Assembly: GCA_947306845.1 (NCBI GenBank)
Contig: CAMZHP010000100.1
Coordinates: 1 to 9,792 of the forward strand
Origin: an uncultured Prevotellaceae bacterium
GTDB lineage: Bacteria; Bacteroidota; Bacteroidia; Bacteroidales; Bacteroidaceae
Direction: 5' to 3'
Length of the DNA: 9,792 bases
Part shown: positions 1 to 6,004 of the stretch, piece by piece
How positions within the stretch are numbered: position 1 is the first letter of the stretch
How the letters are laid out: every line of letters starts with the position of its first letter
Made by a program: the position numbers and the translations under genes
The notes under the pieces: generated by a model
Told to the model about the DNA's origin: nothing
The model's database searches: none
What the model saw: only the letters and a program-made list of their open reading frames with translations

Positions 1-4
1 AGCA

Positions 5-1192
5 ATGCAAATCATCTCCAGACATCTGAGAATATGGGTTCTTCTCGCTGTTGTCGCCATGACCACCATGGTGATGGCACAGGACAAAGAGGACATGTTC
101 AATCCTGTCAACACTTCTGTGACGTCACAGACCATCGCGCCCGATGCCCGTTCCGCCGGTATGGGTGATGTGGGTGCTGCCACCGATCCGGACGTGGTGT
201 CGCAGTATTGGAATCCTGCCAAATATCCCTTCACCATTTCGCGTGCCGGGGTGGCGCTCAACTATACGCCTTGGCTCCGCCAGCTCGTCAACGACATGGA
301 CCTGGCCTACCTTGTGGGCTACTACCGCATCGGTGACTACAGCGCCGTGTCGGGCTCCCTGCGCTATTTCTCGCTGGGTGAGGTGTACACAAGCAGCGCT
401 ACTGATGCCACCAACGATATGACCATCAATCCCTATGAGATGTCACTTGATGTGGCCTACTCGCTGATGCTCAGTGAGAAATTCTCTCTCTCGGCCGCTG
501 TGAGGTGGATTTATTCAGACCTAACCTATGATTTTACTGAGGACACCAGTCCAGGTTCGGCTTTTGCGGCCGATATCTCGTGTTACTATCAGAACTACCT
601 CAATATCGGTGCCCGTGAGTGCCAGTTGGGTTTGGGATTCAATGTGAGCAACATCGGTAGCAAAATCTCTTTCGGAGGTGATGAGCACAGTGAGTTCATC
701 CCCACCAACATGCGTCTGGGTGCCTCGCTGATGATTCCTGTTGATGAGTACAACCGCTTCACCATCGCTGCTGATGCCAACAAGTTGTTGGTGCCAACTT
801 ATCCCAAGCAGAAAGAGGATGAAACCTCACAGGAGTATCAGGACCGGTTGGAGAAGGATTACTTCGACGTGTCGAGTATCAGCGGCATGTTCAAGAGCTT
901 CAATGACGCGCCCAATGGCTTTAAGGAGGAGCTGGAGGAGGTCCAGTGGAGCGTGGGTGCAGAATACGTCTATCATGACCAGTTTGCCATCCGTGCCGGT
1001 TACCACCATGAGAGTGAGAACAAGGGCAACCGAAAGTATTTCACCGTGGGTGCAGGTTTCAGGATGAGCGTGTTCTCTCTCGATGCGGGTTATGTGATTG
1101 CCACTGCGAAGAGCAATCCGCTTGACCAGACGCTGCGATTCACCCTCTCTTTCGATATGGACGGCATCAAAGACCTTTTTAAGCGTAGATAA
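5..1192 (+). CDS. porV: PorV-type outer-membrane beta-barrel protein of the type IX secretion system
   Basis: In the known family, PorV is a FadL-like outer-membrane barrel that collects cargo from the type IX translocon and delivers it to the PorU sortase for cleavage and attachment to the surface. The 395-residue protein matches the family length (about 390). Residues 1-25 form a signal peptide (Arg6/His7/Arg9, a hydrophobic core from Ile10, cleavage likely after Met-Ala25). The conserved N-terminal block after it includes PDARSAGMGDVG at 46-57 and QYWNPAKY shortly after. The rest is alternating aromatic/polar beta strands with glycine turns, ending in a strand LRFTLSFDM and a short basic tail. 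The ATG at 5 is chosen because it begins the signal peptide; only four bases precede it, so the promoter and any porU partner lie outside the window. Its stop shares a base with the ispF start. Family assignment is by recognition; I am less sure of PorV versus a close paralogue. Confidence 0.88.
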   Translation: MQIISRHLRIWVLLAVVAMTTMVMAQDKEDMFNPVNTSVTSQTIAPDARSAGMGDVGAATDPDVVSQYWNPAKYPFTISRAGVALNYTPWLRQLVNDMDLAYLVGYYRIGDYSAVSGSLRYFSLGEVYTSSATDATNDMTINPYEMSLDVAYSLMLSEKFSLSAAVRWIYSDLTYDFTEDTSPGSAFAADISCYYQNYLNIGARECQLGLGFNVSNIGSKISFGGDEHSEFIPTNMRLGASLMIPVDEYNRFTIAADANKLLVPTYPKQKEDETSQEYQDRLEKDYFDVSSISGMFKSFNDAPNGFKEELEEVQWSVGAEYVYHDQFAIRAGYHHESENKGNRKYFTVGAGFRMSVFSLDAGYVIATAKSNPLDQTLRFTLSFDMDGIKDLFKRR

Positions 1193-1671
1193 TGAAAATC
1201 AGGGTTGGTTTCGGATTTGATGTCCACCAGTTGGTGGAAGGCCGTGCCCTTTGGTTGGGGGGCATACAGATTCCCCATCATCTTGGGCTGCTGGGCCATA
1301 GCGATGCCGATGTGCTTATCCATGCTATCTGCGATGCCTTGCTCGGGGCTGCCAACATGCGCGACATTGGCTATCATTTCCCTGACACGTCGGATGATAC
1401 GCTGGATATGGACAGCAAGGTTATCCTCCGCGATGTGGTGGCTCTGATAGCCACCAAGGGTTACCGTGTGGGCAATATCGATGCCACCGTTTGTGCGGAA
1501 CGGCCCAAGCTCAACCCTCACATTCCTGCCATGCAACAGTGCCTGGCAGATGTCATCGGCTGCTTCGTCGATGATATCTCCATCAAGGCAACGACCACTG
1601 AGCACTTGGGCTTCACTGGTCGTGAGGAGGGCATTTCGGCCTATGCCACGGTACTGATCATTCAAAATTGA
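1192..1671 (+). CDS. ispF: 2-C-methyl-D-erythritol 2,4-cyclodiphosphate synthase
   Basis: IspF converts CDP-ME 2-phosphate to ME-2,4-cyclodiphosphate and CMP in the cytosolic MEP (non-mevalonate) isoprenoid pathway. It works as a homotrimer with a divalent metal. The 159 residues are the usual length and all signatures are present: the metal ligands in FDVHQL (Asp10, His12), the HSDADVLIHAICDALLGA block (36-53) with the third ligand His44, the FPDTSD loop, the CAERPKL segment, and the C-terminal KATTTEHLGFTGREEG motif. No key residue is missing. The ATG overlaps the porV stop by one base (TAATG), so translation is probably coupled. A terminator follows at 1693-1723, making ispF the last gene of the unit. 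The link with porV is probably just operon neighbourhood, not shared function. Confidence 0.97.
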   Translation: MKIRVGFGFDVHQLVEGRALWLGGIQIPHHLGLLGHSDADVLIHAICDALLGAANMRDIGYHFPDTSDDTLDMDSKVILRDVVALIATKGYRVGNIDATVCAERPKLNPHIPAMQQCLADVIGCFVDDISIKATTTEHLGFTGREEGISAYATVLIIQN

Positions 1672-1692
1672 TAGTTCATAGTTTAAAGTTGT

Positions 1693-1723
1693 AGAGACAT
1701 GCATTGATGTGTGTCTCTTTTTT
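1693..1723 (+). terminator. Intrinsic terminator of the porV-ispF unit
   Basis: An 11-bp stem (AGAGACATGCA with TGTGTGTCTCT, 1693-1703 and 1708-1718) closes a four-base loop TTGA and runs into six T (1718-1723). Two pairs are wobbles, T1700-G1711 and G1701-T1710. They hold only in plus-strand RNA, since the minus-strand RNA would have A-C mismatches, so the element belongs to plus-strand transcription. Confidence 0.85.
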
Positions 1724-1778
1724 ATATCCCGAATGAGTGAATAAGAAAATATTCGAAACATTTCTACTGATAATTCCG

Positions 1779-1786
1779 TATATTTG
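1779..1786 (+). promoter_or_regulatory. Bacteroidota-type -7 promoter element before the membrane protein gene
   Basis: TATATTTG at 1779-1786 matches the Bacteroidota -7 consensus TAnnTTTG. The -33 half is weak: TTCG at 1752-1755 is the nearest candidate and is spaced slightly too far away. It lies about 55 bases beyond the ispF terminator and 73 bases before the ATG at 1859, so it would drive the membrane protein gene separately. Confidence 0.55.
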
Positions 1787-1827
1787 TACGCTATTAAGGA
1801 TACTACTTAATTACATCAATAATCGAA

Positions 1828-1896
1828 ATGATCAATATAGAAAAGCTTGTTGCAAGATATGAAAAAGTCAGTCACAAATTTGTCGCAAGAGGATGA
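1828..1896 (+). CDS. Possible 22-codon upstream ORF overlapping the membrane protein start
   Basis: An ATG at 1828 opens a 22-codon frame (peptide begins MINIEKLVARYEK) that ends at TGA 1894-1896, inside the first codons of the membrane protein in another frame. It is the first ATG after the likely transcription start near 1792. The peptide is basic and has no recognisable domain. It could be a leader ORF that couples or limits translation of the next gene, the real N-terminus if a frameshift exists near 1890, or chance. No Shine-Dalgarno sequence helps decide. Confidence 0.25.
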   Translation: MINIEKLVARYEKVSHKFVARG

Positions 1897-2506
1897 GGCG
1901 CTCACCAACCGCATTCATCTTTGCAAGGATGGAAAGTACCGATGGATTTATGAGCTCAATATGTATAAGAACCCGTCCATCATCTTTGTGGTGTTTAAAA
2001 TCTTCGGATACATCCTTCTGGCAGGGTGGGCTATCATGACCATCTCCGACTTGTGCCGTGGAGAGGGATGGGACACAATATGGTTTGACACCAAAATGAT
2101 GCTCCTCATCGTTGCGCTCTTCGTGGTGCTCATTATCCTGGCTTACTTGTTTGTGGCAGCCAGTTATGGTGGAAAATACATCGTGCTCTTCGAGATGGAT
2201 GAGCAGGGTGTGCTCCACCGTCAGCTCAAGTCACAGATAAAGAAGGCACAAGTGATGGGATGGCTTACCGTCCTCGCAGGACTGAAAGCGGGCAACCTCA
2301 CCACAATTGGTGCCGGTCTCAACAGCGCGACGAAAACATCCAGCTATTCCTCGTTTGAACATGTCAGGAACGTCAAGGCATACCGTAGCAGAAACCTCAT
2401 CAAGGTCAACGAATTGCTGGAGAAAAACCAGGTCTATGTGACAGACGAGGATTTCGACTTTGTTTACAACTTTATCTGCTCGCGCTGCACCAAGATGAAA
2501 AGATAG
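1859..2506 (+). CDS. Two-helix membrane protein of unknown function
   Basis: I do not recognise a named family. The 215-residue product (ATG at 1859; a TTG at 1847 would add four residues) has a polar start and then the block CKDGKYRWIYELNMYKNP (22-39). Two hydrophobic helices follow, about 40-62 and 80-101, joined by a short loop with three Trp/Asp-rich turns, so both ends probably face the same side. The C-terminal half (about 103-215) is soluble: a beta-like run KYIVLFEMDEQGVLHRQLKSQ, a glycine-rich stretch AGLKAGNLTTIGAGLNSA, and an ending FEHVRNVKAYRSRNLIKV...NQVYVTDEDFDFVYNFI that resembles the last strands and helix of small PH-like membrane-associated domains. That resemblance is my inference. 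The gene has its own promoter and no operon partner. Confidence 0.8.
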   Translation: MKKSVTNLSQEDEALTNRIHLCKDGKYRWIYELNMYKNPSIIFVVFKIFGYILLAGWAIMTISDLCRGEGWDTIWFDTKMMLLIVALFVVLIILAYLFVAASYGGKYIVLFEMDEQGVLHRQLKSQIKKAQVMGWLTVLAGLKAGNLTTIGAGLNSATKTSSYSSFEHVRNVKAYRSRNLIKVNELLEKNQVYVTDEDFDFVYNFICSRCTKMKR

Positions 2507-2550
2507 GGTGTGATTGTTTGGTCGCTAGGGAATAGATACAATACTCCTGT

Positions 2551-2590
2551 AAAAAAGTGCGCTGCAACTCATCAACGAGCCGCAGCGCAC
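2551..2590 (-). terminator. Strong minus-strand intrinsic terminator
   Basis: Read on the minus strand, 2590-2577 pairs with 2570-2557 in a 14-bp stem (GTGCGCTGCGGCTC with GAGTTGCAGCGCAC). It has a six-base loop GTTGAT and is followed directly by six T (2556-2551). Two adjacent G-T wobbles exist only in the minus-strand RNA, because the plus-strand RNA would have C-A mismatches there. This fixes its orientation. It lies about 310 bases past the stop of the ATPase gene at 2899, and a separate minus-strand promoter lies between them. It therefore most likely ends the small transcript starting near 2770. Confidence 0.85.
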
Positions 2591-2604
2591 AAGCCTATGT
2601 TTAA

Positions 2605-2658
2605 CTAAAAATCCTTTTCGAAATCAAAGGGAGCCTCACGGCGACCTTTGTTGTCCAA
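2605..2658 (-). CDS. Possible 17-residue peptide inside the small transcript
   Basis: From a TTG at 2658 to TAG at 2605 the minus strand encodes LDNKGRREAPFDFEKDF. A stop (TAA) lies directly before it in frame, so no longer version exists here. The composition is highly charged with a clear basic-then-acidic pattern, which looks more protein-like than random AT-rich spacer, and the local GC rises above the flanks. Against it: no ATG, no ribosome-binding sequence, and very short length. Two 15-codon ATG frames closer to the 5' end (starting MIEAT and MVNRL) look less convincing. Confidence 0.25.
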   Translation of the reverse strand: MDNKGRREAPFDFEKDF

Positions 2659-2743
2659 TTAAACAATCTACTTTAAATACCTTAAACCTAATAACTAAAA
2701 ACCTAAATCTATTACTACTAACCTAAACAATCTATTAACCATG

Positions 2744-2765
2744 ATAATTGAGTTGCCTCAATCAT
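2744..2765 (-). other. GNRA-capped hairpin near the 5' end of the small transcript
   Basis: In the minus-strand RNA, nine pairs close a GCAA tetraloop (2756-2753). The core ATTGAG/CTCAAT is perfect and is extended by G2763-T2746, T2764-A2745 and A2765-T2744. It starts about five nucleotides from the predicted transcription start, a position typical of 5' stabilising hairpins. Confidence 0.5.
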
Positions 2766-2775
2766 TTTGACAATG

Positions 2776-2806
2776 CAAAGGTAATATGAAAAACGGTTCT
2801 ACGCAA
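2776..2806 (-). promoter_or_regulatory. Promoter of the small minus-strand transcript
   Basis: On the minus strand, TACCTTTG (2783-2776) is an exact match to the Bacteroidota -7 element TAnnTTTG. TTG at 2806-2804, about 20 bases upstream, fits the -33 element. Start of transcription is expected near 2770. The ATPase gene stop is about 90 bases upstream, so this is a separate promoter. Confidence 0.6.
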
Positions 2807-2844
2807 TATTTCCCACCTCGTTTTTCTATAAAAATACCCTTTTC

Positions 2845-2858
2845 TTGATATAAATCAA
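2845..2858. promoter_or_regulatory. Perfect FNR/CRP-type palindrome TTGAT-N4-ATCAA
   Basis: TTGATATAAATCAA is an exact two-fold palindrome with the half-site and spacing known for FNR-class CRP-family regulators. Its centre (2851.5) is about 81 bases upstream of the predicted start of the small minus-strand transcript, a spacing compatible with class I activation. The sequence is AT-rich, so a chance match is quite possible. Confidence 0.3.
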
Positions 2859-2859
2859 C

Positions 2860-2888
2860 CGTTGTGTGCGATAACAACGCATTTTTTT
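2860..2888 (+). terminator. Weak plus-strand terminator-like hairpin
   Basis: CGTTGT (2860-2865) pairs with ACAACG (2874-2879) around an eight-base loop and is followed after CA by seven T (2882-2888). It could stop plus-strand read-through before it becomes antisense to the ATPase gene. The stem is short, so confidence is low. Confidence 0.35.
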
Positions 2889-2898
2889 GCAAGTTTTG

Positions 2899-4491
2899 TC
2901 AGTTTGTGCCGTGGATGATTAAGTATTCTGTCAGAGCGCGTTGTTCGATGGAGAACCCCATGCCGACCTTTATGATATGGCGGCCATCTGTGGCATAGCG
3001 CAGGGCATAACCTTTTTCCTCAATTTGGTCGAGGGCGTCCTGTGCCGTGCCATTGAGTTTCAGTTCCATCACATAGATGGTGTCGGGCATGAACACCACC
3101 ATGTCGGCCCTGCCGCGGGCACACTTCACTTGCGTTTGAACGTACACGTTAAGCATCGAGAAGATAAGGTAGAAAGTCCACTCATAGAAACCCTCGGCCA
3201 CGGTTACTTCCTCCAGCTTCTTCTTAAAACCCTCCACGTAGGGAAGCCCCTCCAGATAAGCCTTCAGTTCACGCAGAGCCAGGTCTGTGTCGTTGGCACG
3301 GAGGGCTTTCCAAAAACGGGCGGCAAAGCCGCTTTGCACGTCACTGCCACGAATACCTGCCACCGATGGGAGCAAACCCTCGGTGAAGCCTACACGCACC
3401 TCTTTGTTGGGGATGCCAAGGGTATATTCCTGTATGAGACGGTCATAGCCCTTGATGGTGACATAACCACTCTGATAAAGCAGCGGAAGGGCATCCGTCA
3501 TATTCTCTGTAGGCTGGTCGAAAGCTGATGCCGGCACCTGCAGGTCATCAAGTTTGGTGATGTCGGTGTGAAAGCGCTGCAACTGTCTCAGCAGATAGGA
3601 GGGTGTGCCGCTCTCAAACCAGAAATTGCGCAGTTCGCACTCGTTGAATGCTTTCATCACACTGAAAGGATTGTAGATGTCCGGCGACTTGCCCGAGAAA
3701 CGGTAACCGTCGTAAGTGTCACGTAGCATTTGGCGCATTTCCTGTGGCGACACTTCATATTCCTCTGCCAACCGTGTCACATCGGGCTGCATCTGCGTGT
3801 CAATCTCCTCCTCGGTGATGCCGCAGATGGCAGCAAACTGCGGATTGAGTGAGACATTGGTAATGTTGTTGAGCGTGGAGAAGATGCTCAACTGCGAGAA
3901 CTTCGTGATGCCCGTGATGAAACAGAAACGGATCAGCGACTCACGCGCCTTCAGGCACTGGTAGAACTCCTGCATCACACGGCGGAAGCCAGGAAGTTGT
4001 TCCTCCTCATGGAGCACCTCCAACAACGGCGCGTCATACTCGTCGATAACCACCACTACCTGCTCACCTGTCTGCTCGTACGCACGGTGTATGAGGCCTG
4101 AGAGCACTTCGCCGGGCAATGTCTCACTAGAATCTGTGCCATAAATCTTCATCAATGGTTTCATTTCCAACAGCAAAGCTCGTTGCAGACCTTCCACATC
4201 AGGTTTTCCCTTGGCCATGCTCACGTCGATGTGAAGTACAGGATAACGCTTCCAGTCCTTCTCCAGTTCCATCACCTTCAGTCCCTCGAACAACTCACGC
4301 TCGCCACGGAAGAAAGAGCACAACGTGGTGGTGAGCAAGGATTTGCCAAACCGCCTTGGACGGCTTAAGAACACGAAGGGACTGAACCGTGTCATTCGCC
4401 ACATCAGGTCGGTCTTGTCAATATATACATAACCTTCTTTTCGCAGCCGTGAGAAGGTCTGTATGCCAACAGGATAGCGCCTTTCCATCAT
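2899..4491 (-). CDS. AAA-ATPase-like protein with C-terminal PD-(D/E)XK nuclease-like domain
   Basis: This is a member of the large Bacteroidales AAA-ATPase-like plus PDDEXK family, whose cellular role is not established. The 530-residue length is typical. An N-terminal block YPVGIQTFSRLRKEGYVYIDKT (6-27) leads to a P-loop with the form SRPRRFGKS (43-51, Lys50-Ser51), a variant in which the usual first glycine of GxxxxGKS is absent. Walker B is VVVVIDEYDAPLL with DEYD at 150-153. A middle helical region (about 200-430) contains FITGITKFSQ and DTYDGYRFSG. The C-terminal domain carries the nuclease-like triad GRAD (Asp463) and ELK (Glu476, Lys478), then QDALDQIEEKGY (484-495), all intact. The start is the first of two adjacent ATGs. 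A good minus-strand promoter lies at 4555-4586. The gene stands alone, with no cognate partner beside it. Confidence 0.9.
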   Translation of the reverse strand: MMERRYPVGIQTFSRLRKEGYVYIDKTDLMWRMTRFSPFVFLSRPRRFGKSLLTTTLCSFFRGERELFEGLKVMELEKDWKRYPVLHIDVSMAKGKPDVEGLQRALLLEMKPLMKIYGTDSSETLPGEVLSGLIHRAYEQTGEQVVVVIDEYDAPLLEVLHEEEQLPGFRRVMQEFYQCLKARESLIRFCFITGITKFSQLSIFSTLNNITNVSLNPQFAAICGITEEEIDTQMQPDVTRLAEEYEVSPQEMRQMLRDTYDGYRFSGKSPDIYNPFSVMKAFNECELRNFWFESGTPSYLLRQLQRFHTDITKLDDLQVPASAFDQPTENMTDALPLLYQSGYVTIKGYDRLIQEYTLGIPNKEVRVGFTEGLLPSVAGIRGSDVQSGFAARFWKALRANDTDLALRELKAYLEGLPYVEGFKKKLEEVTVAEGFYEWTFYLIFSMLNVYVQTQVKCARGRADMVVFMPDTIYVMELKLNGTAQDALDQIEEKGYALRYATDGRHIIKVGMGFSIEQRALTEYLIIHGTN

Positions 4492-4554
4492 GCCATTGTC
4501 TATTTTCTATCTTCAATCTTCAACCTTACATCTCCAATTGAATGATTTCCGCTG

Positions 4555-4586
4555 CTAAGATAGTGAAAAAAACTTCTTTAGGCAAA
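4555..4586 (-). promoter_or_regulatory. Promoter of the AAA-ATPase gene
   Basis: On the minus strand TTTG (4586-4583), 20 bases, then TATCTTAG (4562-4555) matches the Bacteroidota -33/-7 layout with one change in the -7 element. Transcription would begin near 4549, giving a leader of about 58 bases. Its TTTCACTATCTT core (4568-4557) is an inverted copy of the sequence in the two plus-strand promoter-like repeats nearby. Confidence 0.6.
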
Positions 4587-4618
4587 TTTCATTCGCATCT
4601 TTTTCTCTTAATCGAAAT

Positions 4619-4639
4619 TTTCACTATCTTTGACTTCAG
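4619..4639 (+). repeat. Promoter-like 21-bp repeat, copy 1
   Basis: TTTCACTATCTTTGACTTCAG is 20 of 21 identical to the copy at 4707-4727. It contains TATCTTTG (4625-4632), an exact -7 match, with a T-rich -33 region at 4600-4604. It could give a second start of transcription about 90 bases before the GT4 gene. Confidence 0.6.
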
Positions 4640-4689
4640 TCGAAGATAGGATGCGGTTCGGAAAAGAAAACAAAAACTTCGTATTTTGT

Positions 4690-4727
4690 TTTGCTTTTCG
4701 CTCACCTTTCACTATCTTTGACCTCAG
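4690..4727 (+). promoter_or_regulatory. Near-consensus promoter abutting the GT4 start codon (repeat copy 2)
   Basis: TTTG (4690-4693), 19 bases, then TATCTTTG (4713-4720) is an exact match to the Bacteroidota promoter layout. The second copy of the 21-bp repeat occupies 4707-4727. Start of transcription should fall about 4724-4728, only a few bases before the ATG at 4730, so the mRNA would be leaderless or almost so. This also argues against the in-frame TTG at 4691, which lies inside the promoter. Confidence 0.7.
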
Positions 4728-4729
4728 AT

Positions 4730-6004
4730 ATGAGAGTACTGATTGTCAACACAAGTGAAAGGGCAGGCGGGGCTGCTGTGGCAGCATGTCGCCTGATGGA
4801 CGCGCTCAACAATAACGGGGTGAAAGCCAAGATGCTGGTGCGCGACAAGGAGAGCGAGAACATCTCCGTGGCAGACATGGGCGGAGGTATGATGGCACAG
4901 CGGCATTTCCTGAGGGAACGGCTCGCGGTGTATGCCCATCTGCATTTTTCAAAAAAACACCTTTTCGACATCGACATCGCCAATGCTGGTTTCGACATCA
5001 CGAGGACGAGGGAATTTCAGGAAGCGGATATCATCCATCTGCACTGGGTCAACCAGGGCATGCTCTCGTTGTCAGGCATCAAGCGAATCCTGGACAGCGG
5101 GAAACCCGTGGTGTGGACCATGCATGACGCATGGCCCTCAACGGCCATCTGCCACCTCACCATGGATTGCAAGAGATACAAGACCCGTTGCCACCACTGC
5201 CTTTACCTGCCAGGGGGAGGGGGCGACAACGACCTCGCCTCACGGGTATGGGCACGCAAGAAAGCCTTGTACGACGGCAGCAGCATCTATTTCGTGGCAT
5301 GCAGCCGCTGGCTGGAGCTTGAGGCCAAGCAGAGTGCGCTGCTTGCAGGACAGCATATCACCAGCATTCCCAATACCATCGACACAAGGGTATTCCGGCG
5401 AACGGACAAGATGAAGGCACGGGAGGCATTGGGACTGCCGAAAGACAAAAAACTCATTCTCTTCGTCTCTCAGCGCGTCACCAATCCCAATAAGGGCATG
5501 GACTACCTGGCTGAGGCATGTCGCCTGCTTGTGGCCGAACATCCGGAGATGAGGGAGCAGGCTGCCCTCGTCATCCTGGGCGGTCATGCGGAGGAAGTGC
5601 AAGACCAACTTTCGCTGCCGACCTTCCCGCTCGGTTATGTGTCCGACGAGCACAGGATTGTCGATGTATACAATGCAGCAGACTTGTTCGTGCTGCCGTC
5701 ATTGTCTGAAAACCTGCCCAACACCATTATGGAGGCGATGGCCTGCGGTGTTCCGTGCGTGGGATTCAAAGTGGGAGGGATACCTGAGGAGATCGATCAT
5801 CTGAAAACGGGTTATGTGGCGGCCTACAGGGATGCTGCTGACTTGATGAAGGGCATTCACTGGATTCTGACCGAGGCGGATGCCAGCGAACTGAGTCGGC
5901 AGGCGGTGAGAAAGGTAGCCACCCTGTATTCTCAAGACAGCGTCGCACTGCGCTACATAGAGGTTTACAACCATGCCATGGCCTTCAAACACTACGGACT
6001 ATGA
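4730..6004 (+). CDS. GT4-family glycosyltransferase
   Basis: This is a GT-B fold retaining glycosyltransferase that probably adds a sugar from a nucleotide donor to a surface glycan at the cytoplasmic face of the inner membrane; donor and acceptor cannot be read from the sequence. With the start at 4730 it has 424 residues. It begins MRVLIVNTSERAGGAAVAA, the standard first strand and glycine loop. IIHLHWVNQG is at 101-110 and VVWTMHDAWP at 127-136. A cysteine cluster follows, C141, C147, C154 and C157, as in WcaC-like members. In the C-terminal half come SIPNTID (212-218), ILFVSQRVTNPNKG (243-256) and the donor-binding SENLPNTIMEAMACGVP with Glu327 and Glu335 (the E-x7-E motif). An upstream in-frame TTG would add 13 residues but lies in the promoter. 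Its stop overlaps the next gene by four bases (ATGA), indicating coupled translation. Confidence 0.9.
   Translation: MRVLIVNTSERAGGAAVAACRLMDALNNNGVKAKMLVRDKESENISVADMGGGMMAQRHFLRERLAVYAHLHFSKKHLFDIDIANAGFDITRTREFQEADIIHLHWVNQGMLSLSGIKRILDSGKPVVWTMHDAWPSTAICHLTMDCKRYKTRCHHCLYLPGGGGDNDLASRVWARKKALYDGSSIYFVACSRWLELEAKQSALLAGQHITSIPNTIDTRVFRRTDKMKAREALGLPKDKKLILFVSQRVTNPNKGMDYLAEACRLLVAEHPEMREQAALVILGGHAEEVQDQLSLPTFPLGYVSDEHRIVDVYNAADLFVLPSLSENLPNTIMEAMACGVPCVGFKVGGIPEEIDHLKTGYVAAYRDAADLMKGIHWILTEADASELSRQAVRKVATLYSQDSVALRYIEVYNHAMAFKHYGL

Larger units (their letters stand above)
2551..2770 (-). ncRNA. Candidate small minus-strand transcript (about 220 nt), function unknown
   Basis: This stretch has no conventional gene but shows the parts of a complete transcription unit. 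The promoter is at 2776-2806 and the terminator at 2551-2590, predicting an RNA of about 220 nt starting near 2770. Near its 5' end, 2765-2757 pairs with 2752-2744 (nine pairs, one G-T) around a GCAA loop, a GNRA tetraloop. Both the GNRA loop and the wobble make sense only in the minus-strand RNA. The middle (2660-2740) is AT-rich and looks unstructured. A 17-codon frame (2605-2658, TTG start) lies before the terminator, so this may be a regulatory RNA or a small-protein mRNA. I cannot match it to a named RNA family. The rest of the 2507-2898 gap holds only the palindrome and hairpin listed separately. Confidence 0.5.

Noticed and set aside
1090..1761. 223-codon minus-strand frame opposite ispF
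   Set aside because: It is antisense to a complete, motif-verified ispF and to the porV end, runs through the plus-strand terminator, and shows no recognisable domain. It is a codon-bias shadow.
2941..3528. 195-codon plus-strand frame opposite the ATPase gene
   Set aside because: The opposite strand carries the PD-(D/E)XK domain with its intact triad. The plus frame is rich in His, Gly and Leu with no motif.
4500..4545. Low-complexity CTTCAATCTTCAA pattern before the ATPase gene
   Set aside because: It is only about one and a half copies, common in AT-rich Bacteroidales spacers, and not a defined repeat array.
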